DNA from: Jaapia argillacea MUCL 33604
Lineage: Eukaryota > Basidiomycota > Agaricomycetes > Jaapiales > Jaapiaceae
Assembly: GCA_000697665.1 (NCBI GenBank)
Contig: KL197712.1
Span: forward strand, 1,834,766 to 1,898,765
Length of the DNA: 64,000 bases
Reading direction: 5' to 3'
The notes beneath the pieces are model-generated. The model was not told the origin of the DNA, searched no databases, and saw only the letters and a list, made by a program, of their open reading frames with translations. Positions 31,628 to 43,480 of this stretch are shown piece after piece (position 1 is the stretch's first letter; each line of letters starts with the position of its first letter). A program made the translations under genes and the position numbers.

Positions 31628-33781
31628 CTACTCCCCTGCCCCTACACCTCCACCCCTCCTCCCTGCTTTCCCTCCCTCCCTCCATCTCCTCTTCCAGTCT
31701 CTCGTCAACTCCAATTTATTCTCCTCCCATTTCTTCCTGATATCTTCTTCGGTGTCGGTACGATAGAAGGAGAAGGCAGGCGAGGATGGATGCCAGCCTT
31801 TCTGGTATGCAATCGACATGAAGTCCTTTGTGTTCTTGGGGTTGTACCTGTTTGGATGTATGCCGGTTGAGGACGATGAGGGAAGGGGAAAGAAGAGTGG
31901 GAGGCTCGGGTCGAAAGTCTGGGTTGGTCTTGTTGTCTGAGTGGCAGGCATGGATTGGTATGTCGGAATGGGTGGAGCCGGGCGTTCCGAGATAGTTAGA
32001 TGAACTGGTAATTGATGTTGTGAGAAGTCGACTAATTCTTCGTCTACTTCGATGTCGAGATCGAGGTGCCCGAGTAATGAGAATCCAGCTGAAGGAATGA
32101 TGGGTCAGTCAGGATGACATAGAGTACGATCAAATCGCGATAAAACGAGTTGGACGGAGAAGTGGGAATTTGACCAGCAAGGAAATTCAAAGAACGAAGA
32201 AACCTGGGAGCCAAAAGCGAGAAGAACAGCCAGCAATAATAATGAAAGGAGAGGTACAGATAATCGGAACAGACGAAACCAGATGCTTACCCTCTTCCTC
32301 CCTCGGAGCGAACAAATCCTTCAATTTTGTGACTTGCGAAGAGCCTTGGTCTTTCTCCCCTCCCTTCCGAGTCTCTCCCTGAACCACCGGCGCTTCCTCA
32401 ACCGAAGACGACAGCCCTTCACCCTCCTCTTCAGAATCGGACTCAACCTCGCCCTCAACCTGGGCCACCTCATCGTCTCCTTCGGATATCTCATCCTCAG
32501 CTTCACCCATCCCGCCCTCACGATCATGCATCTCGGTGTCTTCAACATCACTCCCAACACTCTCCTTCCCTTCCCACTCGTCCTTATCTCCGAATAGAGA
32601 GGCGAGAATTCCTAGAGACTTCTTCTTTTCTCGATCAAGGTCGCTCGTTGTTCGGGAAGCGACCGGAGTCGTCGCAGCAGGAAGAGGGAGATGCGTTGGA
32701 ACTGGAGCCGGCGTGGGCTTCGTGGGCGAAGACACAGGTTGATTCGATGATTGTGCGGGAACTTCGTCTTCACCTCCTGCGTCGCTAGAGTGATTGCCGT
32801 CTTGATCGGCTTCGGCCTCAATGGCAGACTCGACTTTGTCATCCAAATCTTCCCCGCTCTCGTCCTCGTCCTCATCACTCTCACCCGCATCATCCAGGTC
32901 AACTCTCGCAATCACACTTCCCGACACAAGTAGCAAACCTCCTCCACCCAAAAACGCACCCTTCAGATGCTCCGATCCCCACCTAGTCGGATCAATCGTC
33001 CTCCTACGAGCCCTAGTAGGTGGCTCCCTCCTCTTCACCTTTTTCACCTTACTTCCCTCGGCGATTTTCTCCGTCTCTTTCCCCTTTCCCTTCCACCCTC
33101 TCTCTTCCTTCCCTTTACCCTTATCTTTCCTGGCTTTCTCTCGGGCACTTGCGGGTAATGGTGGAAGCGGATGTTCGGGTCTCATTCGAACTGGACGGAC
33201 GACTGTACCTCCGGGTGTGATTCTCCATCCTTTCGCTTCGCCTGACGAGACCGCTGCAGGAGTGATGGGGTCCATTATAGGTGCATGGATACCTTGAACC
33301 CCGCGAGGGAGGCGACGTTTTTTTGTGGGTTGAGATATGGATGACGGGGAAGGCGAGCGATCTCGCTTTAATCTAGGAGAGGGCGGTGAGGAAATGTCAT
33401 CGATTGATACATGTGAATATGGGGAACGATATGATCGTGAAACGTACCTTTGTTGGTAATCAGGTTTCGCTTCTCCGATCCTTAGTTTTGCACCCTTCCA
33501 AGTCACACCACTCAATAAATTCATACCTGATACCACGACTGAGTTAACCGTCCTCTGTCTCATCGTATAACGAGCAACTCACATCGAGCCAATCCACTTT
33601 TCGTTCCCTCGACCGTTACATAGCCGAACTTTCTCGGTACTCCTAATGCATCGAGTAAACCAAATCCGTCCAGAGACTTGACGGTTCCGAAGGTCGAGAG
33701 ACGTGTCTGTAGGTCGGCAGGAGTGATTGATGGTGTCAGTCCGGAGATGTGTAGGCGTTTGGTGATCAAAGGATCAGACAT
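31628..33781 (-). CDS. nop8: Nop8/NOL8-like nucleolar RNA-binding protein
   Basis: Three exons, 33781-33583, 33538-32291 and 32088-31628, phases consistent, 635 residues. An RNA-recognition motif occupies about residues 1-100: KRLHISGLTP (RNP2-like) and FGYVTVEG (RNP1-like), then GAKLRIGEAKPDY. A basic, Ser/Pro-rich region follows, then the fungal Nop8 signature RWGSEHLKGAFL and long acidic Glu/Asp stretches. LASLFGD, LKDLFAPREEE and a C-terminal block FYRTDTEEDIRKKWEENK with an Arg-rich tail complete it. Nop8 acts in nucleolar 60S ribosome biogenesis. An in-frame 75-nt segment after KPDYQQ (from about 33452) has GT/AG ends and could be a retained intron. The gene symbol is by family resemblance. 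Confidence 0.78.
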
Positions 33782-35625
33782 GGGCGCGACGGGCGGGTGT
33801 GGTGAGGGTCTGTGTTATTGAAACGGTTGGGTCGCGAAAAAAGCTCGAGAAGATTGAAACAAACGTTGTGCGTTGCCGTCAGAAACAGAATACAGTTGAA
33901 TAAGTTCCACTGTAGGAGATTTCAAATTTCGTCCTTTGCTCGAGTTCGTCCTGACATCGAGTTTTTTCGTCGAAGGTGACTGGCAGGAAATTCAAATGTT
34001 GTCTCCATCAGAGGTTGGGAATTTCCCACAGTTACGACTCTTCGAGTTGTTTGTTCAAGACCAACTTATATCATCGTCTCCATCGAAAACCGAGAGGATT
34101 TTGTTCATGTTGCATTCATTTCACGGTGAATGACGCCTCATACCCGTGTTGTCAGCGACTCCGAGTTGTGTCAGCTCTGTCGACTGGGTCGACAGAGGCC
34201 GATTGTACTCTTTGGCGGCGTGCGGAACTCCAAAGAGCTCCAAAACCATCCGACAGTCTACCAGAGTACTCGCTTATCAGGTGAACTCCTTCTGCGTTTG
34301 TTGACTTTACGAAGGTAAGCCCAACAATTTTGTCTCTCTAGATGTCGAATAACCGTAACGCCCACCTTAGCATCCTTTGTTCCTGGTAAATCCCATGAAT
34401 GCCCTCCGAGAACCCATAGCAAAGCCACAAGACTTCGAGTCCCAACTTCTCTTCATCGAACCCGCGTCACAAGCGGTGCCGCTCGATTAGTCTCCACCTC
34501 CAATGTCTTGCTGCGTTGGATGCAGAGCTTGATTTACTTTGCATCGACGGACGATGGTAGTTGGTGGTGGCTTCGTGAAGTTCGTAACTTCGCGTTTCCC
34601 TTTCCCGAAAGGGAAGCCTGTGTGCTGGACTACACATTCTTTAGTACATCAAGCACCATTCTATTCGGGCTGGACAGGTTGTGGAAGTCCCTCCATTTAT
34701 CTCTTCCCTTCTTGGCCCACTGCGTTGGTGTCGAAGTCGCCTCAACTTCTCTTCCATGGAGCTTTGAGGTAATCCCATCATTCTTTATGGAGTGAAACGA
34801 ACCAATGGCATCTGCAGCCCACGAATCGATATTCGACTCAGCTACTCAACCCTAGTACCATTGACATCCTATTATGTTTTCGGGAATATCACACGGCGCA
34901 GCTAGCTGGAACTCGACAATCACCGATTGACCTACGTTTTATGTCAAACAATCTTTCCCTCAGATTGGTCTCTCTCCTGCTCGTCTCCGTCGAGCCTCTC
35001 GCTTCCCGGCGCCATCGTAACGCTTCGCCTTCACGACTTCAGACGCTGTATTGCGGGCGAGCTGCCTGCGTGTTGATAGGGACGAGAGTTCGGATAGTGG
35101 AAAGAAGTCAAAATGGTCGGAGGAGGATGATCGAGGAGTAATGATGGGTGATGATTCGAATTTGTAAACTTTACGACGTCAATAGTCGAAGGCAAGTCGC
35201 GGACGAGTGCAACGCGACTGTCTCGATACTAGAAGTCCGCGCGAAGCACACCGAGATTTCAAGGGGGAAAGTAAGCTGATTATTTGTGCGACTGTAGCGT
35301 AGTCTATATGAGTGAGAGGAGAAAGGATCGTAGGTATGAAAGAAATGCGAAGATAATGGAGCACAATGTGATAATAGCAAGTAGTTGCCTCGGGGTGATG
35401 ATAAGGAGAAGTGGACGAGTACGATAACAGGAGAGATTTGAAGAGGTGAAGGAGAAGAGAATGAAATGAAGGCGAGAAAGAAACGTGACGATTTCGATGG
35501 TGATGGCGTGCGCAGTCGATCCTCTGCGACACTCGGCTTGACCTGTGTGGCATCCCTCCAAATACCCTGATCGTACATGTCGAGACTCCCGGACTTCATA
35601 CGGATGTCGAATCCCGAGGCATTGC
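33782..35625. other. Gene-poor stretch of 1.8 kb
   Basis: No supported gene. Plus-strand frames around 33936-34133 (GNFPQLRLFELFVQD) and 34508-34795 (RLWKSLHLSLPFLAH) vaguely resemble leucine-rich pieces of F-box proteins, but they are short, in different frames and lack an F-box. They may be very old relics. 35180-35620 contains the 3' flank of the DUF4436 gene. Confidence 0.4.
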
Positions 35626-37527
35626 CTAGTCCTTTTTCTCTTGTTTGACATACACAAGGAGGTCCGCTTCGGGATCGAGCCCCTTCTCCGGATCACGGAA
35701 GAGGAAGACGGCGATCATGACGACGGACTGCAAAAATCCAAGAGAAAAACAGTCAGAATCGTTCGTTTTACGGACGACGAGGTTTAAACGGTATAGACTG
35801 ACGCAGAAGGTGAGGATGGCAAGGCAAGGCAATATTCCAACGAAATCTATGCGAGACATGGATGTGTGTTCGAGGCTACAGATGGTTCAGCCGCGTTACT
35901 CACCGATAATCGCACCTGCAACGGAAGAGTAACCTTCATCAATAACGAGACATCTTGAGACATAAAATGAACACACCAAAGCCAGCTGGGGCTCCAGGTA
36001 ACGTCGATCTCAGCTGCGTAAACGCAAACAGCGCGGCGACGGGTAAAGCAAGAATAGCCGCTGGCATTGCCATTCTGAAAAAAATGACGGCGATACTCGC
36101 CGCCAAGAAAGTTAGAGTGACGAGCCCTGGATGATATCAATTAGGAGAGGAAACATGGAAGGTGGCTGAGGACACACATATCGCAATGACGATGAACAGC
36201 GCGTAAACTCGGACAACCTGACCCCTCGTGATCTCAATGTCAGTGAAGATGGCAGGCTCCGATATGGTGTGTGTGGCTGTGAGCTCTGCGTTGAATCCGC
36301 TGAGAATAACAATGAACATTTGATCCTGGTAGAGATGGAGAAATACCAACACTGCGATACCGGTGGTTTTGCAGATGTTCACTGGCACGAAGTCACTCGT
36401 ACTGTTGATGACTCGAGCGAACATGAAAATCGCAGCTTTGTATCTGGCAATAAGTACCAAAGATCTCAACAACAGGCCGACTCTCCAACGAGACCGAAAA
36501 CATACTTGTCGAATGGATAGGACTGAGTCGTTCGATGAGTATCGTAGTTCGTTATGACGATGTTGGTCCGGAAAAACGCGGAGTTCGCTAATTCATTCTG
36601 TGATGCAGCGAAGGTCCCGTTCAACGTGAAGATGGGCGCGAAGGGAAGGTTGTTGTCCGATGGCCCAGTACTATCATTGCTGGGTCGTACTAAATTTCTA
36701 ACATGGAATTCAGACGGGTTGAGAAAATGGAGGCGAAAAAATGTGGGCGAGGAAAGAGCGAAGGATTGAGGGAACTTACTGGTCAAAGTAGAGATTTACG
36801 TCCGGGCAAGACATCGATGGGGTTTGCTGGCCACAGCCGTAGGCAACGATGATCCAATCCATGACCATGGTCTGCTGGTCAGCATCAATAGAGACTAAAT
36901 TCGACCACAGGAAGATCTACAAAGGGCGAGATTAATTAAATAGGTATCAGAGTTTGGTGTAAAGGCTCGACGTACTCCAGTGCTGTACGGACTATCCGCC
37001 CCATCAAAAGTGTGAAGCCTCAACGCCCATCCCACGCCAACACCGATCGCCGAAATCGAAAGCACGACGAAAGCGCAAAATATTCTCCAGTGCCGCCGGA
37101 AAAAAATAATCTTCTGATGCCCTTCCTTTTCAGCTTGGACTATCTCACTGACTAAATCAGATGAACATTCCTCCACTCTTGCCTCAGATGTGCCTGGGGC
37201 AGGTGCGGGACGGCGTTTGATGAAAGTTGCGATTAAGCCAGCAGTGGCGAACGAGAGACCTGGTGGAGCATTGGGTTTGTCCGAAGTAAGTGAGGCTGGC
37301 GGTGGAGATGACGAGGCGAGAATCTGGTCGTTATTGCCACTATCGGGGGTCAGAGAGCCCGGCGGAACTGTCGGTGAAGATTTTTCGAGGCTTGAAGTGA
37401 GTTGATCTTCGTGAGAAGCGGTCATGGCGGTAGGGGATGCAGGGAGCAGGTTTGGAACCATTTCCCCAGGATGAGGAGTGGTGAGAGGACGAGGAATGGA
37501 GGTGGAGGATGACGCAGAGGGGTCCAT
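35626..37527 (-). CDS. DUF4436-type membrane protein (copy D1, intact)
   Basis: Eight exons, all phases consistent: 37527-36976, 36916-36780, 36697-36506, 36443-36178, 36126-35977, 35915-35904, 35846-35803, 35727-35626; 484 residues. The N-terminal about 145 residues are Ser/Pro-rich and probably cytosolic. A membrane helix lies at about 148-168 (CAFVVLSISAIGVGVGWAL). A lumenal or extracellular domain follows with the DUF4436-like motif TTQSYPFDKY. Several helices close the protein (VYALFIVIAIW..., AAILALPVAALFAF, FVGILPCLAILTF with VVMIAVFLF), then FRDPEKGLDPE and a charged tail. Exon 6 is only 12 nt. The family occurs in bacteria and fungi and its function is unknown. This is the only one of three copies in the window without a lesion. 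Confidence 0.8.
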
Positions 37528-37580
37528 GCTAACTGAGCACAGGATAGGTTACAGGCAAGGTTGTTAAAAGATGGGAGCGT

Positions 37581-37600
37581 GAAAACTGAGAGTCGACAGA
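37581..37600 (-). promoter_or_regulatory. Conserved upstream block of DUF4436 gene D1
   Basis: The minus-strand sequence TCGACTCTCAGTTTTCACG lies about 55-75 nt before the start codon. It recurs at the same distance before D2 (about 40641-40662) and, with one or two changes, before D3 (about 58062-58081). It is probably part of the shared core promoter or 5' UTR copied with the genes. Confidence 0.5.
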
Positions 37601-38684
37601 AGTGGGCTGCGGCATATTTATTGTTCAAGTTGTTGAATATGACGACAGTTCCGGCTCAGCGCCTAGATAACACATCGTCGAGAGAAGTCGGGAGTCACGA
37701 CCAGAGCGTAGCTCCGCTGTGGGCAAGGTTGCCAGAGGTATCCGCACCGAAGCTTCTCTCGGGATGCCGCAGGACAAGTTTGGAACGAAGCGTCGAGAGG
37801 TGCCAGTCAAGATGAGTGTGAAACGCCCAAAGTTTGGTACGTTAGATAATGGGACTATGGAGTGAGACTTTTGGGAGATTGCCATGAGGGTAGAATCCGG
37901 CGATGTCTTTTCCTCAGACAGGGGGAAGACGTGAGTATCGTCAGGAAAACGTACATGGGGTGTTCTCTGCAAGGCTCTGTTCCCAGCAGTGGAGGCACTA
38001 TACTTGAATTGCATCTCCACAGCAGACACGAGGACATGTAGCCCAGCAGAGAGAGAGAGAGAGTTCTTCGTTCTCCAGAGAATCAATCGTTCATTCTCTG
38101 AGAACTTATTGTGGATCCCAGCACCAACTTAACGCTGCATCGTCAAGAGTTGGAAGGTGGAGGCGGAGACGAGGGAGATAACGAAGGTGACCAGAAGGTG
38201 AGGGTGAAACGAGAACCAAGGCCGACGAGAAGCCGATGACGTTTACGTCGAGATGTGAGGATGGCAAGAAACTGATTTGCCCTTCACCAACTCCTCAATT
38301 TGCTGCTTTTCGTTCCATAACGACAACCCGGAGGATTTTCTTCACCTTGTATGCGCACGGGACGGTTCTACAGTGTATCATGCCTGATTCTCTCTGTGAT
38401 TCGGCCATTCAGTACTGCGGAATCCGTTGACGTTTCCCTTTCCACGAAAAGCCTCAGGCTGGCCGCGTTGGGGCCACAAAACAACTTTAGCACCGGGGAG
38501 TAGTACTTCGTACGGAAGGATCGCTCAGGCAGGATTCCCGGAAGTATCATCTATAGGAACTCGAACCTCCACCCTTTTACAGTTGCCCTATGTATCATCC
38601 CTACAAACGAATCCGTCCCGAGACCTTACAGACTCCATACAGACGCTGAAGCTCATAATTGACAATCCAAGTCCGAGTCAGTTC
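37601..38684. other. Intergenic between D1 and D2
   Basis: The D1 side (37601-38100) resembles the upstream region of D2 (40660-41110), so promoter and gene were copied together. The D2 side (about 38530-38684) resembles the 3' flank of D3. A GA microsatellite lies near 38048-38062. No gene. Confidence 0.55.
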
Positions 38685-40589
38685 CTAGTCATGTTTCTCT
38701 TGTTTCACAAGTACAGTGAAATCCCGTTCAGGATCGAGCCCCTTCTCAGGATTACGGAAGAGGAAGACGGCGATCATGAGGACGGACTGCGAAAACCCAA
38801 GAGAGAAATAGTGAGAATCGCTCGTGTTGAGGACGACGAGCTTGAACGGTACTGAGACTTACGCAAAAGGTGAGGATGGCAAGGCAAGGCAGTATTCCAA
38901 CGAAATCTATGAGAGGTGTGAATGAGTGTTCGAAGTCACAGATGGTTCAACCACGCGTTTAGGTTACTCACCGATAATCGCACCTGCAACAGAGGAGTAA
39001 CGTTCATCAGTAACGAGACATCTTGAAACATAAAATGAACGTACCGAAGCCAGCTGGAGCTCCCGGTAACGTCCCCCTCAACTGCGTGAACGCAAATAAC
39101 GTAGCAACGGGTAAAGCGAGAACAGCCGAGGGCATTGCCATTCTCAAAAAAATCACCGCGATACACGCCGCCAAGAAAGTTAAAGTGACGAGCCCTACAT
39201 GAGATCAGTTAGGAGAGGAAAGATGCAAAAAAGTCGGGGACAGACATATCGCGATGACGATCAACAACGCGTAAACTCGGATAACCTGACCCCTCGTGAT
39301 CTCAATGTTGGTGAGTATGGCAGGGAACTCCGAGTCGTAGTATTTGGCTGTGAGCTCCGTGTTGAATCCGCTGAGAATGCTAATGAACATCTGATCCCAG
39401 AGGAGAGGGAGATATACCAACACTGCGATCCCGCCGGTCTGATTGATGTTCACTGGCATGAACTGGCTATTATTGATGTCTCGAGCAAACATAAAAATCG
39501 ATGCGAAGTACCTGTCAATACCGGAGATCTCAGCAACAGGCCAACTGTCGAATAAAACCGAAAACATACTTGTCGAATGGATAGGACTGAGTAGTTCGAC
39601 CAGTCCCAGAGTTCGATATGACGATGTCAGTCCTGAAAATCGGGCTATTGGCTAATACATTTTGTGACGCCCACTCGGTCCCATTCAACGTGAAGATTGG
39701 CGCAGAGGGAAGGTTGTTGTCCGATGGGCCACTGCCATTGCTGGGCCGTATTAAATTTCTAAGATGTAATTCAGACTTGTTGAAGAAATTGGAAAGGGAG
39801 GTAAAGAAATTTGGGCGAGGAAAGGGCGAAGGTATGGAGGAGCTTACTGGTCGGAATATAGGTTGACATCTGGGCAAGGTGCCGATATGTTTTGTTGGCT
39901 GCAGGTGTAGCCAACGATCATCCAATCCATAACCATGGTCTGCTGATCAGCATCGATAGAGACCAAATTTGACTGCAGAAAGATCTAGGAACAAACAAAT
40001 TCCGTTTGAAAGGTGTCAGAGTTTGGTGTAAAGGTTCGACGAACTCCAGTGCTGTACGGTTCATCCGCCCCATTGAAAGTGTGAAGCTTCACCGCCCATC
40101 CAACACCAACGCCGATGGCCGAAATCGTGAGTACGATGAAAGTGCAAAATATCCTCCAGTGGCGTCGGAAGAAACTACTCTTCTGACGCACGTCCTTTTC
40201 AGCCACCTCACTGCTTGAATCAGATGAGCCTTCCTTCAAGGTTGCCTCAGAGGTGCCTGAGACGGGGGCCGGTCGGCGTTTGATGGCAGTCGTGACCAAG
40301 CCTGCCGTAGCAAAAGAGAGAGCTGGGGGAGCATTGGGTTTGTCCGAAGTAAGCGAGGCTAGCGGTGGAGATGATGAGACGAGAATCTGATCATTATTTC
40401 CACTATCGGGAGTCAGGGAGCCCGGTGGAACTGTCAATGAAGATTGTTCAAGGTTTGAAGTGAGTTGATCTTCGTGAGAAGCGGTCATGGCGGTAGGGGT
40501 GGAGGGAGCAGGTTCGGAACCATGTCCCCAGGAGGAGGGGTGGTGAGAGGATGAGGACTGGAGGTGGAGGATGACGCCGAGGGGTCCAT
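38685..40589 (-). CDS. DUF4436-type membrane protein (copy D2, 5' frameshift)
   Basis: Exon layout as in D1: 40589-40045, 39984-39848, 39758-39570, 39511-39246, 39194-39045, 38983-38972, 38906-38863, 38786-38685. One base is missing near 40500 relative to D1 and D3, so a protein started at the ancestral ATG (40587-40589) ends after about 34 codons at TGA. The in-frame ATG at 40488 (MTASHEDQLTS) would restore the rest of the protein, losing only a Ser/Pro-rich stretch before the first membrane helix. The first intron has a weaker donor (GTTCGT). The other motifs, including TTQSYPFDKY and FRNPEKGLDPE, are intact, so it may still make a shortened protein. It is tandem with D1. Confidence 0.72.
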
Positions 40590-41956
40590 GCTAGTTCAGC
40601 GCAAGGAGGAGTTACAGTCAAGTTGGTGGGGGATGAGAGCGTGAAAACTGAGAGTCGACAGAAGAGGGCTGTAGCACTTTTATTGTCGTTGGACATGCAG
40701 ATAGTTCCGGCTTAGCGCCTAGATAGCACATGGTTCAAAGAAGTCGGGGGTGATGACCAGAACGTAACTCTGAAGCGGGCAAGGGTGCCAGAGGTGTCCC
40801 CACGAATGCTTGGAATGCCGCAGGATAAGTTTGGAACAAAGCGCCGAGAGGGTGACCAAGATGAACGTCAGGACCAAAAGTGGTCGCGTTAGATGATGGA
40901 ACCAGCGAGTGGAACTTTGCGGCAGATTTGCCATAAGGGTAGACACCAGCGATGACTTTTCCTCGGGCAGGGAGAAGTAGTGAGTATCGTCAGGAAAACG
41001 TACCCCGCGTGTCTTTGATGCTAGAGGCTCTATACTTACGAGACACGAGGATAAGTAGCGCTCGGGACGAGAATCGTTCGTTCTCCAGAGAATCAAACGT
41101 TTACTCTCGGAGAAACGTGGTTCCAACGCCAAACCATTTGGTCGTCGAGAGTTGCCAGCGGTGGCGTGAGGGAGGTAGAATCGGGGGGCGGAGACAACGG
41201 AGGCGACGGTGACGAAGACGACCACGACGACAGTGAAGATGAGGGCGAAGGGAGACGACGAAAACTAAGCACGACGGGGACGACGAGAATACAGGTTGCT
41301 ACGCTCAGGTAAGTTAAGCTACAAAGAGAAGCCGATGACGTCGACGTCGATATGTGATGATGCGAGAAAACGCTTTGCCGTTTATGGGAAGGAAGGGAGA
41401 TGCCGAGTCCATCGCAGTAATTTCTCGCCTCGAGGTCTCCAGTCAATTCTCTTCCGGTGGACTAAGTATTCTGTCTGGCAGTGCTGATAGACACCTGGAT
41501 TTTTGGCGACAATCCTCAGAAATTATCTTAGCTGGTGAACGAACATGGACGGGGCACTGGCAGAAAAGGGCAGAAATTGCATAATCGAGATTCACCAAAA
41601 CGATTGATTTTGATGGTGCCTGACAGAAGCAAGCTATCGATCGCGATTGACGAGAATATTTCGGTTACTCCCGAAGCCCTCCGAGTCATCACAGAATTGT
41701 TTCTTTGACTTGACCCGCTGGGCTCGCAACCATCGAGCTGGACATACATCGTCCCTCCGCACTTCGAAGTGAGGGAGGAATCCATTCACTGCCCTTCAAT
41801 CCCCAGCAATGATCTCCCAGCTTGCAGCCCCTCTCAATCGAACCCCTTTGACGACCGTCAAGACTCGGAGTCGGCAGTTTCGACGTTTCCCCCTCTCGTC
41901 TCTCTCGGTGGCGTCAAGGAATCCATTACTTGTCGACACAGGACCAGTGAGTTTTC
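40590..41956. other. Intergenic between D2 and Z2
   Basis: The D2 upstream part (40600-41110) is shared with D1. The part from about 41730 to 41956 is shared with 57290-57510 on the other arm, including CACTTCGAAGTG. ORFs here are short and I support none. Confidence 0.5.
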
Positions 41957-43177
41957 TTATCTCTTCCGATCAGAACGCAAACACTCACCCCTTGGAGCAG
42001 TCGTATTAATACGGGAACGCGACACGGGTGATGGAGCCCACGCAAAGCTATGGGGATGATATCCATATCTGCTCGGCATGCTTCCTGGGCACGTTTGATC
42101 ACGATACCAGTCAGTGATTGGTGGTAGTGACGGCGGCTCCTCATGATCACGGTGGGTAGTTTGTGAGCTTTCGCCGCTGGAGCCAACAAACTCACCCAAG
42201 TTTTCCCCCTCTGTCATTGTGATCTTGTCCCTTTCCGACGTCCCATTTGGCACCGAGTTAACTCCCCGCGGCGGTGAGGGTTTATCAGCCACTTTATTCT
42301 TCGAAATAGACGCCGCCCCCTGGTTTCCATTTCCTTGCTTTTTCGCCTGGTCGCATCCGCCATCAATCACGACTACTCTCGCAAATTCGACTCGGGAACA
42401 CTCACCTCCATCATCGCTATCGACGCACAATACCCCTTATGCTTCTTCCACAAACTCACATAATAACTTCCCCTCGCGTCTAACTTGATCTTCTGCTTGC
42501 ACGCAACACACTCAACCCATTTCGCATCGACCTCTCCCGTGTACTCGTCGGCTTCGAGGGCCGCCTTTCGTTCTTGATCTCTCTGTTCCCCTCCTCTATA
42601 CAGTCTTCGGTGATTCGGTGTCGCGGTTGAATCTGGCTCCCTGGTCGGGGTGACCGATTTTTTCGATTTCTTTGCCGGTGGTGGACCATCGCTTGGTCGA
42701 CTTTCTGGACCTTGTCTCTCGTCCGGTTCACGACTACGGCGATCAATAACTGATCCCTCTGCGGTTCCTGCTCTCGATATCTGGTCGTTTTCAGGAATAT
42801 GCTTCTCAGCGACTCGTTCATCTCTTGATCGGAGGGCTCTGTGGGACGTTAGCCTTCGCCCTCGCCTACCGGATATGATCAATTGGCCAGACGGCCACTC
42901 ACAAGGTGCTTCCAGGACATCGCTCCCAATGAGCGTTAACTTCCGGCCATACTCGATACCAGGGCGTTCCCGCCGGATAGCGGAAGATATGAGTACACCT
43001 CCGGCAAGGCATCTCGACCCAGATACTGGGTTTCGCCATGACCGGGAGGTCGGTCAAGTCCTCTTCGTCGTACGGATATTCGTCCGATGCTTGTGGATTA
43101 CCCGAATACAAGTGAGAGTTGTCTCGGTATACCGGTTGGGGCATCCTACTGGCAAAACGACAGGGCGTATTCGCCAT
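41957..43177 (-). CDS. Two-finger C-x2-C...H-x3-C zinc protein (Z2)
   Basis: At least four exons on the minus strand. Exon from ATG 43177 (MANTPCRFAS) to about 42904 carries finger 1, C-x2-C-x21-H-x3-C (CRRC ... HWERC). After an intron ending CCCACAG, a long exon (RSRDERVAEKH...) carries a basic PPAKKSKKS region and finger 2, C-x2-C-x19-H-x3-C (CVACK ... HKGYC). Further exons (AKKQGNGNQGAASISKNK; SMPSRYGYHPHSFAWAP) lead to a stop at 41957. The finger spacings equal those of Z1. The frame upstream of MANTPC stays open through an exon-like block, so the true start may be ATG 43480 (MGISTVPSTT). The function is unknown; nucleic-acid binding is possible. Confidence 0.55.
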
Positions 43178-43480
43178 GACCGGTAGTGATGAGATGGGGA
43201 GGGAGAGAGAGAGGAAAGACGTTTGGTTGTGGCATCTCGACCGAGTGATACTTGATCAATCTCGAAGGTCAAAGCGTTGTGTATGTCACGTGATGGCGAC
43301 GGTCCACGAGAACAATGGACCTTTTGTCTCTATCAAATGTACCTGTGGCCTGCGCTGCCTGCTCGATGATCTGCTTTGTCTCTGTCTCAGATGTTGACTG
43401 ACACCGGGAGTCTTTCTCCCAGATTGCTGTTCGGTACGGGTTGGTGTTCCGCGTCGTACTAGGCACTGTCGAAATACCCA

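Larger units (their letters stand above)
38530..43470 (-). repeat. Inverted segmental duplication, left arm
   Basis: Read on the minus strand, this block (zinc gene Z2, its 3' flank, then DUF4436 gene D2 and its 3' flank) matches 56640-60120 on the plus strand in the same order. The right arm has lost the zinc-finger coding part. Limits are approximate, set by where I could still follow similarity by eye. Confidence 0.75.

Noticed and set aside
33936-34795. Leucine-rich gene between the Nop8-like and DUF4436 genes
   Set aside because: Only short frames in different phases with no F-box or splice continuity.
38044-38066. GA repeat as a CRISPR or functional repeat
   Set aside because: Simple microsatellite, and this is eukaryotic DNA.
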